Shown piece by piece: positions 1 to 7,252 of a DNA stretch of 8,149 nt. The notes below the pieces were generated by a model. It saw only the letters and a list, made by a program, of their open reading frames with translations. It did no database searches and was not told where the DNA came from. The number at the start of each line of letters is the position of its first letter. Position 1 is the first letter of the stretch. Made by a program: the position numbers and the translations under genes. This DNA comes from an uncultured Burkholderiales bacterium (GTDB lineage: Bacteria; Pseudomonadota; Gammaproteobacteria; Burkholderiales; Burkholderiaceae_D), in NCBI GenBank assembly GCA_937872165.1, contig CALMOR010000130.1, positions 32,397 to 40,545 of the forward strand, written 5' to 3'.

Positions 1-855
1 GAAGGCTTCGCTCGGCGCCAGCGAAGGCAGGCAGTACACGGTCGACGCGTGGTAGTAGGCGGGCAGGTCGCTCTCGACGATCGGCCCGACGAAGCGGACG
101 TCGCCGCGACCCTTCGATGCCTCGGCCCGCGCCTGCAACGCCCCGCTCAACGGTCCCGTGCCTCCGAGCATCAGCACCGCGTCGACGTCGCGCATCGCGT
201 CGATCAGGACCTCGAAGCCCTTGTAGTAGACGTGACGACCGAGCGCGAAGACGATCGGACGATGCCCGGCCAGGCCGCGCAGCGCCGCCGCCTTCGCGTC
301 GATCGCGGGCGTCGCGTCGAAGCGCGCGACGTCGATGCCGTACGGCACGACGTGTCGCTGACGCGGCCGGAAGGCCTCCAGCTGCCCGCTCGCGAGATGC
401 ATCGGGGTCGCACCGGCGACCGCGTCGAGCGGATCGAAGAAGAGACGAGCCGCCGTGCCGTAGACCTTGCCCAGCAGGCGCTGACGGACGATGTCGCTGT
501 GCCACGAAGCGATGCGTGTGGCGTCCCGGGCGAACGGCAGGCATGCGAAGGCGAGCGGGTCGGGGAAGTGGGCATGCGCGATGTCGAAGGACGCCTCGCG
601 CGCGAGACGGCGCACCGTCGTCGGCGTGGCCGGCGCGACCGCGAGGCTGGCCAGCGTGCGACGGCACGGGACCGCGACGACACGGACGCCGTTGAGGTCC
701 GACTCGATCACGCCGCCGCTCGTTCGACCGAGGTCGTACACGACGTTGACGACGTCGTGACCGCGTGCGGCGAGTCCTTCGGTGAGACCCTTGACGTGGG
801 TCTCGATGCCGCCGAAGTGCCGTGCGGGAAATTTGCCGAAGTGGAGGATCCTCAT
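1..855 (-). CDS. Glycosyltransferase family 4, 3' end outside window
   Basis: Second GT4-type glycosyltransferase, presumably adding another residue of the repeat unit. 285 residues are visible and the frame is open to the left edge with no stop. The N-terminus MRILHFGKF leads into GGIETHVKGL (15-24), the acceptor-side loop of GT4 enzymes; HAHFPDP is at 94-100, SWHSDIVRQ at 117-125, VPYGID at 170-175, and the donor-phosphate loop GRHVYYKG (206-213) has Arg207 and Lys212 in place. The last visible residues, PSEAF, contain Glu283, probably the first Glu of the E-x7-E motif; the second lies outside. The ATG at 855 is the only possible start: the frame is closed eight codons upstream by the TGA of the preceding gene and no other start codon intervenes. 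No clear ribosome binding site is seen in the 21-nt gap, so it may rely on coupling to the upstream gene. Confidence 0.92.
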   Translation of the reverse strand, partial: MRILHFGKFPARHFGGIETHVKGLTEGLAARGHDVVNVVYDLGRTSGGVIESDLNGVRVVAVPCRRTLASLAVAPATPTTVRRLAREASFDIAHAHFPDPLAFACLPFARDATRIASWHSDIVRQRLLGKVYGTAARLFFDPLDAVAGATPMHLASGQLEAFRPRQRHVVPYGIDVARFDATPAIDAKAAALRGLAGHRPIVFALGRHVYYKGFEVLIDAMRDVDAVLMLGGTGPLSGALQARAEASKGRGDVRFVGPIVESDLPAYYHASTVYCLPSLAPSEAF

Positions 856-876
856 CGACCGGTCAGGCGATCGCCC

Positions 877-2082
877 TCACGCTCGAGCGAGCACGCGGCG
901 ATAGACCCGCGCGGTCTGCCGCGCGCAGCGCGCCCACGAGAAGCTCTCCGCCTGCACGAGGCCGCGTTGCGCGCGGAGCATGCGCTCGTGGTCGTCCTCG
1001 GCGAGCCGCATGATCGCGTTGCGCATGCCGTCGATGTCCATCGGGCCGACCGTGATGCCGGCGTCGCCGACGACCTCCGGCAGCGACGCCCGGTCCGACG
1101 CGATGATCGGCACGCCGCTGGCCATCGCCTCGGCGGCCGGCAGCCCGAAGCCCTCGTACAGCGACGGGTAGACGAACATGCGCGCGGCGCTGTAGATGAT
1201 CGGCAGCTCGGCTTCGGGCAGATAGCCGAGACGGCGCGCGCGACCGTTGGCCATCAGGGCCGCGAGCTCGCGATCGGTCCTTTCGGACTTCCACCCGAGA
1301 CCGCCGACGATCACGAGCGGATAGCGCAGCGCGACGCGCGACGGCAGGTTCACGTACGCGCGGATCACCTGCAGCAGGTTCTTCCGCGGCTCGAGCGTCC
1401 CGACCGCGAGCACGAAGCCTTGATAGGTCAGCCCGTGACGTCGCAGGACGGCGCGGCACTGCGCTTCGTCGCGCGGCACGAAGGCCCCCGACACGCCGAG
1501 CAGCGTGGTCGTGATGCGATCGGCCGACACGCCGAACTCGGAGATCACTTCCTGGCGCGTGAACTCTGAATCCGCGAGCACGTGGGCCGCCTTCTCGATC
1601 GCCGGCGGCAACAGCTTGCCCATGATCCGCACGCGCAGGTCCGGATGGGTCTCGGGGTAGCGCAGGTACGACAGGTCGTGGATGGTCAGGACCGTCGGAC
1701 CGTCGAAGTCGAACGGCAGGAAGTTCGGCTCGTGATACAGCTCGGGCTTCCTCGCCGCGAGTCCGGCGTTGAAGCGGTTCTGCTGGATCGCCCGGCTCAC
1801 TTCGTAGGGCTGCGGCAGCAGCCGCTTGAACCAGCGCTTGACGAAGGCGAGATGCGGCACCTCGCGCGGCACGCCCTCGTCGGCCCACTCGTAGCCGTAG
1901 AAGAAATTCATGCGCAGGTCGCGCTGCTCGACGAGGTGCTGCGCGATGTGCCACGTGTACTGGCCGATCCCGGTCAGCGGACGGATGAGGCTCGACGCGC
2001 TGAGCGCGATCGACATCGGCTCGCCGTCGACCGTCGCTTCGAGGTCGAGGCCTGCCTCGGTCGCGCTGAGAGCCGGATTCAA
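877..2082 (-). CDS. Glycosyltransferase family 4 (GT-B fold)
   Basis: Cytoplasmic retaining glycosyltransferase that would add one sugar from a nucleotide donor to the growing lipid-linked repeat unit. Numbered from the TTG (401 residues): TGIGQY at 37-42 in the first Rossmann domain, the TIHD motif with His135-Asp136, the donor-phosphate loop GTLEPRKN at 228-235, and the E-x7-E donor signature as Glu310 and Glu318 in YEGFGLPAAEAMASG. This is the layout of mannosyl/rhamnosyl-type GT4 enzymes, but donor and linkage cannot be read. The start is uncertain: TTG at 2082 has GGAG and a TTGA overlap with the flippase stop, as the other junctions do; ATG at 2016 (MSIALSASSL, 379 residues) gives the more family-typical N-terminus but leaves a 62-nt gap without a good ribosome binding site. 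The gene is certain; the start is roughly even. Confidence 0.92.
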   Translation of the reverse strand: MNPALSATEAGLDLEATVDGEPMSIALSASSLIRPLTGIGQYTWHIAQHLVEQRDLRMNFFYGYEWADEGVPREVPHLAFVKRWFKRLLPQPYEVSRAIQQNRFNAGLAARKPELYHEPNFLPFDFDGPTVLTIHDLSYLRYPETHPDLRVRIMGKLLPPAIEKAAHVLADSEFTRQEVISEFGVSADRITTTLLGVSGAFVPRDEAQCRAVLRRHGLTYQGFVLAVGTLEPRKNLLQVIRAYVNLPSRVALRYPLVIVGGLGWKSERTDRELAALMANGRARRLGYLPEAELPIIYSAARMFVYPSLYEGFGLPAAEAMASGVPIIASDRASLPEVVGDAGITVGPMDIDGMRNAIMRLAEDDHERMLRAQRGLVQAESFSWARCARQTARVYRRVLARA

Positions 2083-3638
2083 TTCGTCTCCGCCGACGTC
2101 TTGCCGAAAAGGCGCAGCACCAGCGCGGTGATCACGACCCGCTCGTGGCGACGTCCGAAGGTCGACAGCCATGCGGCGCAGAACAGCGCGCTCGTGCAGA
2201 GCGCCGCGGCGATCAGCGTGATCCATCCGTCGACCCACGCGCCGCAGGCCGACGCGAGCAACGCCACCGGGACCGCGATCGACACGAGCTCGAACACCAG
2301 CGGCCAGGCCGCCTTGCGCGCGTCGGCGCCGAGCCGAGACGCGATGGTCGCGTTGAAGAGCAGCGTCTGCGACATGCCGAGCAGACCGGCGAAGGCCGCG
2401 CCCGACGCGCCGTAGCGCGGCGTCAGCAAGACCACCGCGAGCAGCGTCGTGATGCCGCCGCAGACCGCGAAGACCGCGGGGATGCGCACGTCGCCGATGC
2501 CGATGGCGATGTTCGATGCGACCACCGACGACGCGTTGATCGCGTAGCCGACGACGAGCAGCTGCATCGTCGTCGCGTAGCGATCGGCGAACTCCGCGCC
2601 GATCCAGGTGCGGAGGAACGGCGAAGCCAGCGCGACGAGCGGGACCGCCGTCGCCGCCGCGATCATCATCACGAAGCGCGTGGCGACGACGAAGGTCCTC
2701 GCGATGGCGACGTGGTCCCCCTCGGCATGGAGCTTCGTGGAACGCGGGAACGTGAACGTCGCCCCGGCCGCGACGACGAGCAGGATCTTGTTCGCGATGT
2801 TCGTGCAGACCGCGTAGGCGCCGGCGGCCGCGGGCGAGATCAGGGCCGACACGAGCAGCTTGTCCGCGTGATAGGTCGCGAGCGCGCTCGCCTGCACGAC
2901 GAACGCGCCGGCGCCGAACGACAGGTAGGGACGCAGCGTGAGGACCGAGCCGTCGGGCCGCGGAACCGGGATTCCCGGAAGCGCCTCCGCTTCGGCCTCG
3001 CCTGCCCGCGTCGCGTCACGCACCCCTCGCGCGGACAGGAAGAGGGCGATGGTGGTGAGCGCGACGGTGACGGTGCCGAGGGTCACGAGCTGCAGCAGCG
3101 ACGCGCCCGCCGTGGCCGCGAACGCGCACGCGGTCCAGTACACGACCCCGGCCACGATCTGGATGCGGGCCGCGCGTCCGTACTGCTCGACCGCGCGCAG
3201 CGGGATCAAGGCCACGCCGTTGATCAGCGCGCTCGGGATGCCGATCGCGGCCACCGCGAAGATGCCGTCCTGTCCGTGGATCGCGGCATCGAGCTTCAGG
3301 CCGTCGGCGATCGCGTGTCGCCACGCGACGAAGCCGATCGCCAGCAGCACGCCCCAGGTGCCGAGGATCAGCAACGCTTCGCCGATGATCCGTCGGGCTT
3401 CCGCCATGCGGCGGTGGGCGGCGAGCTGGGCATAGGCGCGCGTGCCCGCGGTCACGATGCCGAGGTCGAGCTGCCCCGCGATCTGCGGGATCAGGTTGAA
3501 GAGGATCAGTGCGCCGTAGGTCTCGCGGCCGAGGGTGCGCAACAACACCGGGGTCACCAGCAACAACAACAGGAAGGGGACGCCCTGACCGAGCAGGTTG
3601 GCACCGGCGCCGAACAGCGTACCGCCCATCCGTCTCAT
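2079..3638 (-). CDS. Wzx-type polysaccharide flippase (MOP superfamily, RfbX-like)
   Basis: Inner-membrane protein predicted to move undecaprenyl-diphosphate-linked repeat units from the cytoplasmic to the periplasmic face. The product is 519 residues, somewhat longer than many Wzx proteins. It is strongly hydrophobic with segments near residues 8-36, 40-62, 84-106, 125-147, 160-180, 182-203, 238-258, 262-287, 317-340, 358-380, 385-406, 410-432, 448-470 and 472-492, consistent with 12 to 14 helices. A charged, proline-containing cytoplasmic-type loop spans about 204-236 and splits the protein into two halves as expected for the MOP fold. An in-frame TGA (the rmlD stop) bounds the frame upstream; only the ATGs at 3638 and 3629 are available and neither has a clear ribosome binding site. 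The assignment rests on topology, length and position between sugar and glycosyltransferase genes; the substrate cannot be read from sequence. Confidence 0.88.
   Translation of the reverse strand: MRRMGGTLFGAGANLLGQGVPFLLLLLVTPVLLRTLGRETYGALILFNLIPQIAGQLDLGIVTAGTRAYAQLAAHRRMAEARRIIGEALLILGTWGVLLAIGFVAWRHAIADGLKLDAAIHGQDGIFAVAAIGIPSALINGVALIPLRAVEQYGRAARIQIVAGVVYWTACAFAATAGASLLQLVTLGTVTVALTTIALFLSARGVRDATRAGEAEAEALPGIPVPRPDGSVLTLRPYLSFGAGAFVVQASALATYHADKLLVSALISPAAAGAYAVCTNIANKILLVVAAGATFTFPRSTKLHAEGDHVAIARTFVVATRFVMMIAAATAVPLVALASPFLRTWIGAEFADRYATTMQLLVVGYAINASSVVASNIAIGIGDVRIPAVFAVCGGITTLLAVVLLTPRYGASGAAFAGLLGMSQTLLFNATIASRLGADARKAAWPLVFELVSIAVPVALLASACGAWVDGWITLIAAALCTSALFCAAWLSTFGRRHERVVITALVLRLFGKTSAETN
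2088..2091 (-). promoter_or_regulatory. Ribosome binding site supporting a TTG start of the following glycosyltransferase
   Basis: GGAG on the minus strand, 5 nt before a TTG at 2082 that overlaps the flippase stop as TTGA. The first in-frame ATG (2016) has only a weak purine patch 3 nt upstream, too close to serve well. Confidence 0.45.
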
Positions 3639-3641
3639 CGC

Positions 3642-3663
3642 GGGTGCGCGCAGCGCGCGCCCC
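3642..3663 (-). other. GC-rich hairpin just upstream of the flippase start
   Basis: GCGCGC (3646-3651) pairs with GCGCGC (3655-3660) around a 3-nt loop, and GGG (3642-3644) pairs with CCC (3661-3663) across a one-base bulge at 3645. The stem ends three bases before the ATG at 3638 and occupies the space where that start would need a ribosome binding site, so it could restrain translation initiation. The high GC makes a chance origin possible. Confidence 0.35.
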
Positions 3664-3674
3664 GGACCGCCGTG

Positions 3675-3691
3675 GAAGGCAGAGCGCCTTC
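3675..3691 (-). other. Small hairpin at the rmlD stop codon
   Basis: GAAGGC (3675-3680) and GCCTTC (3686-3691) form a perfect 6-bp inverted repeat with a 5-nt loop, overlapping two bases of the rmlD stop. No T-run follows on the minus strand, so a full terminator is unlikely; it could be an intercistronic RNA structure or chance. Confidence 0.3.
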
Positions 3692-4661
3692 AGTCCCGCC
3701 GTGCGCCGACCAGCTCGTCGAGACAGGCGTCGACGTCGTGCTGCCAGGGCGGCGGCACGATGCCGAAGGTCGCGATGAATCGTTCATGGTCGAGCAGTGA
3801 ATAGAGCGGTCTGCGCGCGGGGGTCGGGTAACCGGCCGTGTTGGTCTCCTGGACCGCGGACGAGGCGAGCTTCCAGGTCCCCGCGGGCTTCCGCGCATGG
3901 AGGCCGTCGATGACGTGCCTCGCGTAGGCATGCCAGGTCGTGGCGCCCGCGGCGGTCGCATGATACGTCCCCGTCGTGGCCGCGACCCGCTCGATCATCG
4001 CGGTGATCGTGGACGCGCTGCCGGCGGGTCGCAGCATCTCCTCGATGAAGCGGGCGAGCCGCTTCGCATCGGTCGGTGCGCCGTGCTGGTCCGCGACGAC
4101 GGAGATCGTCTCCTTCGCTTCGGCGAGCCGCATCATGGTCTTGAGGAAGTTGGCGCCGCTCGCCGAGAAGACCCACGAGGTCCGCAGGATCCAGTGCGGC
4201 ACGCCGCTCGCGCGGACCGCGTCCTCGCCGGCCAGCTTGGTGCTGCCGTAGACGCTCAGCGGATTGGTGGCGGCGGTCTCGGGGTACGGACGGAGCGCGG
4301 TGCCGTCGAAGACGTAGTCGGTCGACACGTGGACCATCGCCCCGCCGGTCCTCGCGAGGAAGGCTGCCAGGATGCCGGGTGCGGTCGCGTTGACGGCGGT
4401 CGCGGCTTCGACGTCGGCCTCGGCCTTGTCGACCGCGGTGTAGGCGGCGGCGTTGACGACGAGTCGCGGCGCCACCGACTCGCCGACGCGGCGGACGCTG
4501 TCCGCGTCGGTCATGTCCCTCTCGGCCCGCGTCGGGAAGATCACCTCGGCGTCCGCCGGCTTCCCTGCGTCGACCGCGGCGCGCAACGCGTGTCCGAGCT
4601 GACCGTTGGCGCCGGTCACGAGGACGCGCGGCATCGACGGCGTCGCGGCGGCCCCGCTCAC
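3690..4661 (-). CDS. rmlD: dTDP-4-dehydrorhamnose reductase
   Basis: Last step of the pathway: NAD(P)H-dependent reduction of dTDP-4-keto-L-rhamnose to dTDP-L-rhamnose. The product is 323 residues from the GTG at 4661. TGANGQLG, the dinucleotide loop, is at 16-23; NAAAYTAVDKAE at 70-81; STDYVFDG at 113-120; and the catalytic Tyr138-x3-Lys142 in YGSTK. The C-terminal substrate-binding half is complete (TYHATAAGATTWHAYA, then the TPARRPLYSLL segment). The GTG was chosen because it shares GTGA with the rmlC stop and has GGAG at 8 nt. The ATG at 4634 (MPRVLVTGANG) would give the more family-typical N-terminus of 314 residues but has no ribosome binding site, so the nine extra residues are plausible but unproven. 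The stop lies beside a small hairpin and a 51-nt gap before the flippase gene. Confidence 0.95.
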   Translation of the reverse strand: MSGAAATPSMPRVLVTGANGQLGHALRAAVDAGKPADAEVIFPTRAERDMTDADSVRRVGESVAPRLVVNAAAYTAVDKAEADVEAATAVNATAPGILAAFLARTGGAMVHVSTDYVFDGTALRPYPETAATNPLSVYGSTKLAGEDAVRASGVPHWILRTSWVFSASGANFLKTMMRLAEAKETISVVADQHGAPTDAKRLARFIEEMLRPAGSASTITAMIERVAATTGTYHATAAGATTWHAYARHVIDGLHARKPAGTWKLASSAVQETNTAGYPTPARRPLYSLLDHERFIATFGIVPPPWQHDVDACLDELVGARRD

Positions 4662-5215
4662 GCGAACGTCTCCGCGTCGCCGAACGAGCGACCGGCCTTG
4701 TCCTTCGCGGCCAGCATCGGCTCGCCTTCGAGCGGCCATTCGATCGCGAAGTGCGGGTCGTTCCACAGCACCGTGCGCTCGTGTTCGGGCGCCCAGTAGT
4801 CGGTGGTCTTGTAGAGGAACTCGGCCGTCGGGGACACGGTGAGGAAGCCGTGCGCGAAGCCGGGCGGCACCCACAACTGCTTCTTGTTGGCCGCCGACAG
4901 CACGACCCCGAACGAGCGGCCGAAGGTGGCCGACGAACGCCGCATGTCGACCGCGACGTCGTAGACCTCGCCGACCGTCACGCGCACCAGCTTGCCCTGC
5001 GCATGTTCGATCTGGTAATGGAGGCCGCGCAGCACGCCCTGCGCGGAGCGCGAGTGGTTGTCCTGCACGAAGGACGGCGACTGCCCGGTCAGCGACTCGA
5101 AGGTCTTCGCGTTGTAGCTCTCGAAGAAGAAGCCGCGGTCGTCGCCGAACACGGCGGGCTCGATCACGAGGACGCCGGGCAGCGAGGTCTCGGTGACGGT
5201 GGCGCGCGCGCTCAC
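4658..5215 (-). CDS. rmlC: dTDP-4-dehydrorhamnose 3,5-epimerase
   Basis: Third step of the pathway: epimerises dTDP-4-keto-6-deoxyglucose at C3 and C5 to dTDP-4-keto-L-rhamnose, without cofactor, as a cupin-fold dimer. The product is 185 residues, normal for RmlC. DNHS lies at 52-55 and LRGLHYQ at 62-68, placing the likely catalytic base at His66; Lys75 in GKLVRV, the VYDVAVDMR strand at 84-92, VPPGFAHGF at 116-124 and the TTDYWAPEHE substrate-loop region at 137-146 follow in the expected order. The start is GTG at 5215, overlapping the rmlA stop as GTGA, with GGAG 8 nt upstream; no ATG lies near the expected N-terminus. Its own stop overlaps the rmlD start by the same arrangement. Confidence 0.96.
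   Translation of the reverse strand: MSARATVTETSLPGVLVIEPAVFGDDRGFFFESYNAKTFESLTGQSPSFVQDNHSRSAQGVLRGLHYQIEHAQGKLVRVTVGEVYDVAVDMRRSSATFGRSFGVVLSAANKKQLWVPPGFAHGFLTVSPTAEFLYKTTDYWAPEHERTVLWNDPHFAIEWPLEGEPMLAAKDKAGRSFGDAETFA
4670..4673 (-). promoter_or_regulatory. Ribosome binding site deciding the rmlD start
   Basis: GGAG on the minus strand, 8 nt before the GTG at 4661. The same spacing is seen for rmlA (AAGGA, 6105-6109) and rmlC (GGAG, 5224-5227). The competing ATG at 4634 has no purine-rich site in front of it. Confidence 0.55.
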
Positions 5216-6096
5216 AGCACCGGCTCCGTCAACAGTTGCAGCAGGTACTGGCCGTAGCCGGTCTTCTTCAGCGGCTCGGCGAGCTTCTCGATCTGGGCCG
5301 TCGAGATCCACTGCTGGCGCAACGCGACCTCCTCGGGGCACGCGACCATCAGTCCCTGGCGTCGTTGCAGCGTCGCGATGAAGGCCGAGGCCTCGAGCAG
5401 CGAGTCGTGCGTGCCGGTGTCGAGCCACGCGTAGCCGCGTCCCATGATCTCGACGTCGAGCTGGCCCATCTCGAGATAGCGCGAGTTGACGTCGGTGATC
5501 TCGTACTCGCCGCGCGGCGACGGCGCGATGTCGGCGGCGATGTCGCACACCTGTTCATCGTAGAAGTAGAGGCCCGTCACCGCGTAGTTCGAGCGCGGAT
5601 TGGCGGGCTTCTCCTCGAGCGACACCGCGCGACGACCGGCGTCGAACTCGACGACGCCGTAACGCTGCGGGTCGTGGACGTGATACGCGAAGACCGTCGC
5701 GCCGTGGGTCGCCGCGTTGGCGCCGGCGAGCTGCGTCGGCAGGTCGTGGCCGTAGAAGATGTTGTCGCCGAGGACCAGCGACGAAGGCGCGCCGCCGACG
5801 AAGTCGCGTCCGATCACGAAGGCCTGCGCGAGACCGTTCGGGACTTCCTGCACCGCGTACGAGAGCGAGATGCCCCACTGGCCGCCGTCGCCGAGCGTGG
5901 ATTCGAAGCGCGGCGTGTCCGACGGCGTCGAGATGATCAGGATGTCCCGGATGCCCGCCATCATCAGCGTGCTGAGCGGGTAATAGATCATCGGCTTGTC
6001 GTAGACCGGCAGCAGCTGCTTCGAGATCGCGTGGGTGATCGGATAGAGCCGCGTGCCGGAACCGCCGGCGAGGATGATGCCCTTGCGCGTCTTCAT
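5212..6096 (-). CDS. rmlA: Glucose-1-phosphate thymidylyltransferase
   Basis: First enzyme of the dTDP-L-rhamnose pathway: glucose-1-phosphate plus dTTP gives dTDP-glucose and pyrophosphate; in characterised homologues it is feedback-inhibited by dTDP-L-rhamnose. The product is 294 residues, the usual length. The nucleotide-binding signature GGSGTRLYP is at 11-19 with Lys26 in SKQLLP, GDN at 110-112 supplies the metal-binding Asp111, EKP is at 162-164, and WLDTGTH at 224-230 supplies Asp226, the second metal ligand. All expected catalytic positions are present. The start is the ATG at 6096, sharing ATGA with the rmlB stop and preceded by AAGGA at an 8-nt spacing, so translation is probably coupled to rmlB. 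The last codons overlap the rmlC start by 4 nt (GTGA). Confidence 0.97.
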   Translation of the reverse strand: MKTRKGIILAGGSGTRLYPITHAISKQLLPVYDKPMIYYPLSTLMMAGIRDILIISTPSDTPRFESTLGDGGQWGISLSYAVQEVPNGLAQAFVIGRDFVGGAPSSLVLGDNIFYGHDLPTQLAGANAATHGATVFAYHVHDPQRYGVVEFDAGRRAVSLEEKPANPRSNYAVTGLYFYDEQVCDIAADIAPSPRGEYEITDVNSRYLEMGQLDVEIMGRGYAWLDTGTHDSLLEASAFIATLQRRQGLMVACPEEVALRQQWISTAQIEKLAEPLKKTGYGQYLLQLLTEPVL

Positions 6097-7208
6097 GTGG
6101 GATGTCCTTCGAGGACCTCGACCGTCGCGTCGTCGGCACCGCCGCGATCCGCGTACTGTCGTTCGATCCAGTGGCGGTAGCTGCCGTCCTTGACGTGCGC
6201 GACCCACGGCTGGTTGTCGAGATACCAGCGGACCGTGCGGTCCATGCCGGTCTCGAAGTTCTCGGCCGGCTTCCAGCCGAGCTCGGTCGTCAGCTTGGTC
6301 GCGTCGATCGCATAACGTCGATCGTGGCCGGGACGGTCCTTGACGTAGGTGATCTGGTCCGCGTACTTCCCGCTCGGCTTCGGACGCAGCGCGTCGAGCG
6401 TGGCACACAGCGTGTGGACGACCTCGAGGTTGGTGCGCTCGTTCATGCCGCCGACGTTGTAGACCTCGCCCGGCCTTCCCTTCTCGAGGACCAGAGCGAT
6501 GGCGGAGCAGTGGTCGCCGACGAAGAGCCAGTCGCGCACGTTCTTCCCGTCGCCGTAGATCGGCAGCGGCTCGCCTTCGAGCGCGTTGGTGATGGTCAGC
6601 GGGATCAGCTTCTCGGGGAACTGGAACGGACCGTAGTTGTTCGAGCAGTTGGTCGTCAGGACCGGCAGCCCGTAGGTATGGAAGTAGGCGCGCACCAGAT
6701 GGTCCGACGCGGCCTTCGATGCGGAGTAGGGACTGTTCGGCGCATACGGCGTGGTCTCGCTGAACGGCGCATCGTCGGGACCGAGCGAGCCGTAGACCTC
6801 GTCGGTCGAGACGTGCAGGAAGCGGAAGGCCGCGGCCTCGTCGGCGTCGAGGCTCTTCCAGTAGGCGAGCGCGCATTGCAGCAGGTTGAAGGTGCCGTTG
6901 ATGTTGGTGCGGACGAACTCGGCGGGTCCGAGGATCGAGCGATCGACGTGGCTCTCGGCGGCGAAGTGGAGGATGGCGCGGGGCCGGTGCGTCGCGAACA
7001 GCGCCGAGACGGCGGCCTCGTCGCAGATGTCGACCTGCTCGAAGCGATAGGTGCCGTCGTCTTTCGCCGCGGCGATGGCCGCGAGATTCTCCGCGTTGCC
7101 CGCGTAGGTCAGCGCGTCGATGTTCAGCACCGGTTCGCGCCGCTGCGCCGCCCAGTCGAGTATGAAGTTGGAGCCGATGAAGCCGGCGCCGCCGGTGACG
7201 AAGATCAT
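6093..7208 (-). CDS. rmlB: dTDP-glucose 4,6-dehydratase
   Basis: Second enzyme of dTDP-L-rhamnose synthesis: converts dTDP-D-glucose to dTDP-4-keto-6-deoxy-D-glucose with tightly bound NAD+, in the cytoplasm. The product is 371 residues. The NAD-binding loop GGAGFIG is at 6-12, the catalytic STDEVYG (Thr135, Asp136, Glu137) at 134-140, and the Tyr161-x3-Lys165 pair in YSASK. Family signatures NNYGP (190-194), DWLFV (226-230) and RPGHDRRY (292-299) are intact. The start is the ATG at 7208, which gives the canonical N-terminus directly at the Rossmann fold and has an AAAGAGG ribosome binding site; the frame also runs open upstream but that stretch is not coding-like. The tail after about residue 352 is hydrophilic and its codons carry the ribosome binding site of rmlA. 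The stop overlaps the rmlA start as ATGA. First gene of the rml operon. Confidence 0.96.
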   Translation of the reverse strand: MIFVTGGAGFIGSNFILDWAAQRREPVLNIDALTYAGNAENLAAIAAAKDDGTYRFEQVDICDEAAVSALFATHRPRAILHFAAESHVDRSILGPAEFVRTNINGTFNLLQCALAYWKSLDADEAAAFRFLHVSTDEVYGSLGPDDAPFSETTPYAPNSPYSASKAASDHLVRAYFHTYGLPVLTTNCSNNYGPFQFPEKLIPLTITNALEGEPLPIYGDGKNVRDWLFVGDHCSAIALVLEKGRPGEVYNVGGMNERTNLEVVHTLCATLDALRPKPSGKYADQITYVKDRPGHDRRYAIDATKLTTELGWKPAENFETGMDRTVRWYLDNQPWVAHVKDGSYRHWIERQYADRGGADDATVEVLEGHPT

Positions 7209-7214
7209 CCATTG

Positions 7215-7221
7215 CCTCTTT
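7215..7221 (-). promoter_or_regulatory. Ribosome binding site of rmlB
   Basis: The minus strand reads AAAGAGG, six bases before the ATG at 7208. This supports that ATG. A second ATG four bases upstream (7212) is out of frame with the dehydratase and is not the start. Confidence 0.6.
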
Positions 7222-7252
7222 GGGGTTGTCGCGCGACGATGCGGACCGATGC

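Noticed and set aside
866..875. Palindrome GGCGATCGCC in the short gap between the two glycosyltransferase genes
   Set aside because: A single 10-bp palindrome of common dinucleotides in very GC-rich DNA; no matching promoter or second copy was noticed, so no function can be supported.
49..1569. Long open frame on the plus strand opposite the two glycosyltransferase genes (506 codons)
   Set aside because: It is rich in Arg, Asp, Glu, Ala and His with no recognisable fold and lies antisense to two clear GT4 genes. Long antisense frames are expected when codons favour C/G at the third position.
2145..3800. 551-codon plus-strand frame opposite the flippase
   Set aside because: Very high Arg, Gly, Asp and Gln content, no domain, no membrane segments; a compositional shadow of the minus-strand gene. 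The plus-strand frames at 3897-4799, 5236-6180 and 6102-7577 fail for the same reason.
6173..6183. ops/JUMPstart-like sequence GGCGGTAGCTG on the plus strand
   Set aside because: It is on the strand opposite to transcription, differs from the ops core at the end, and is explained as rmlB codons for Gly-Ser-Tyr-Arg-His-Trp.
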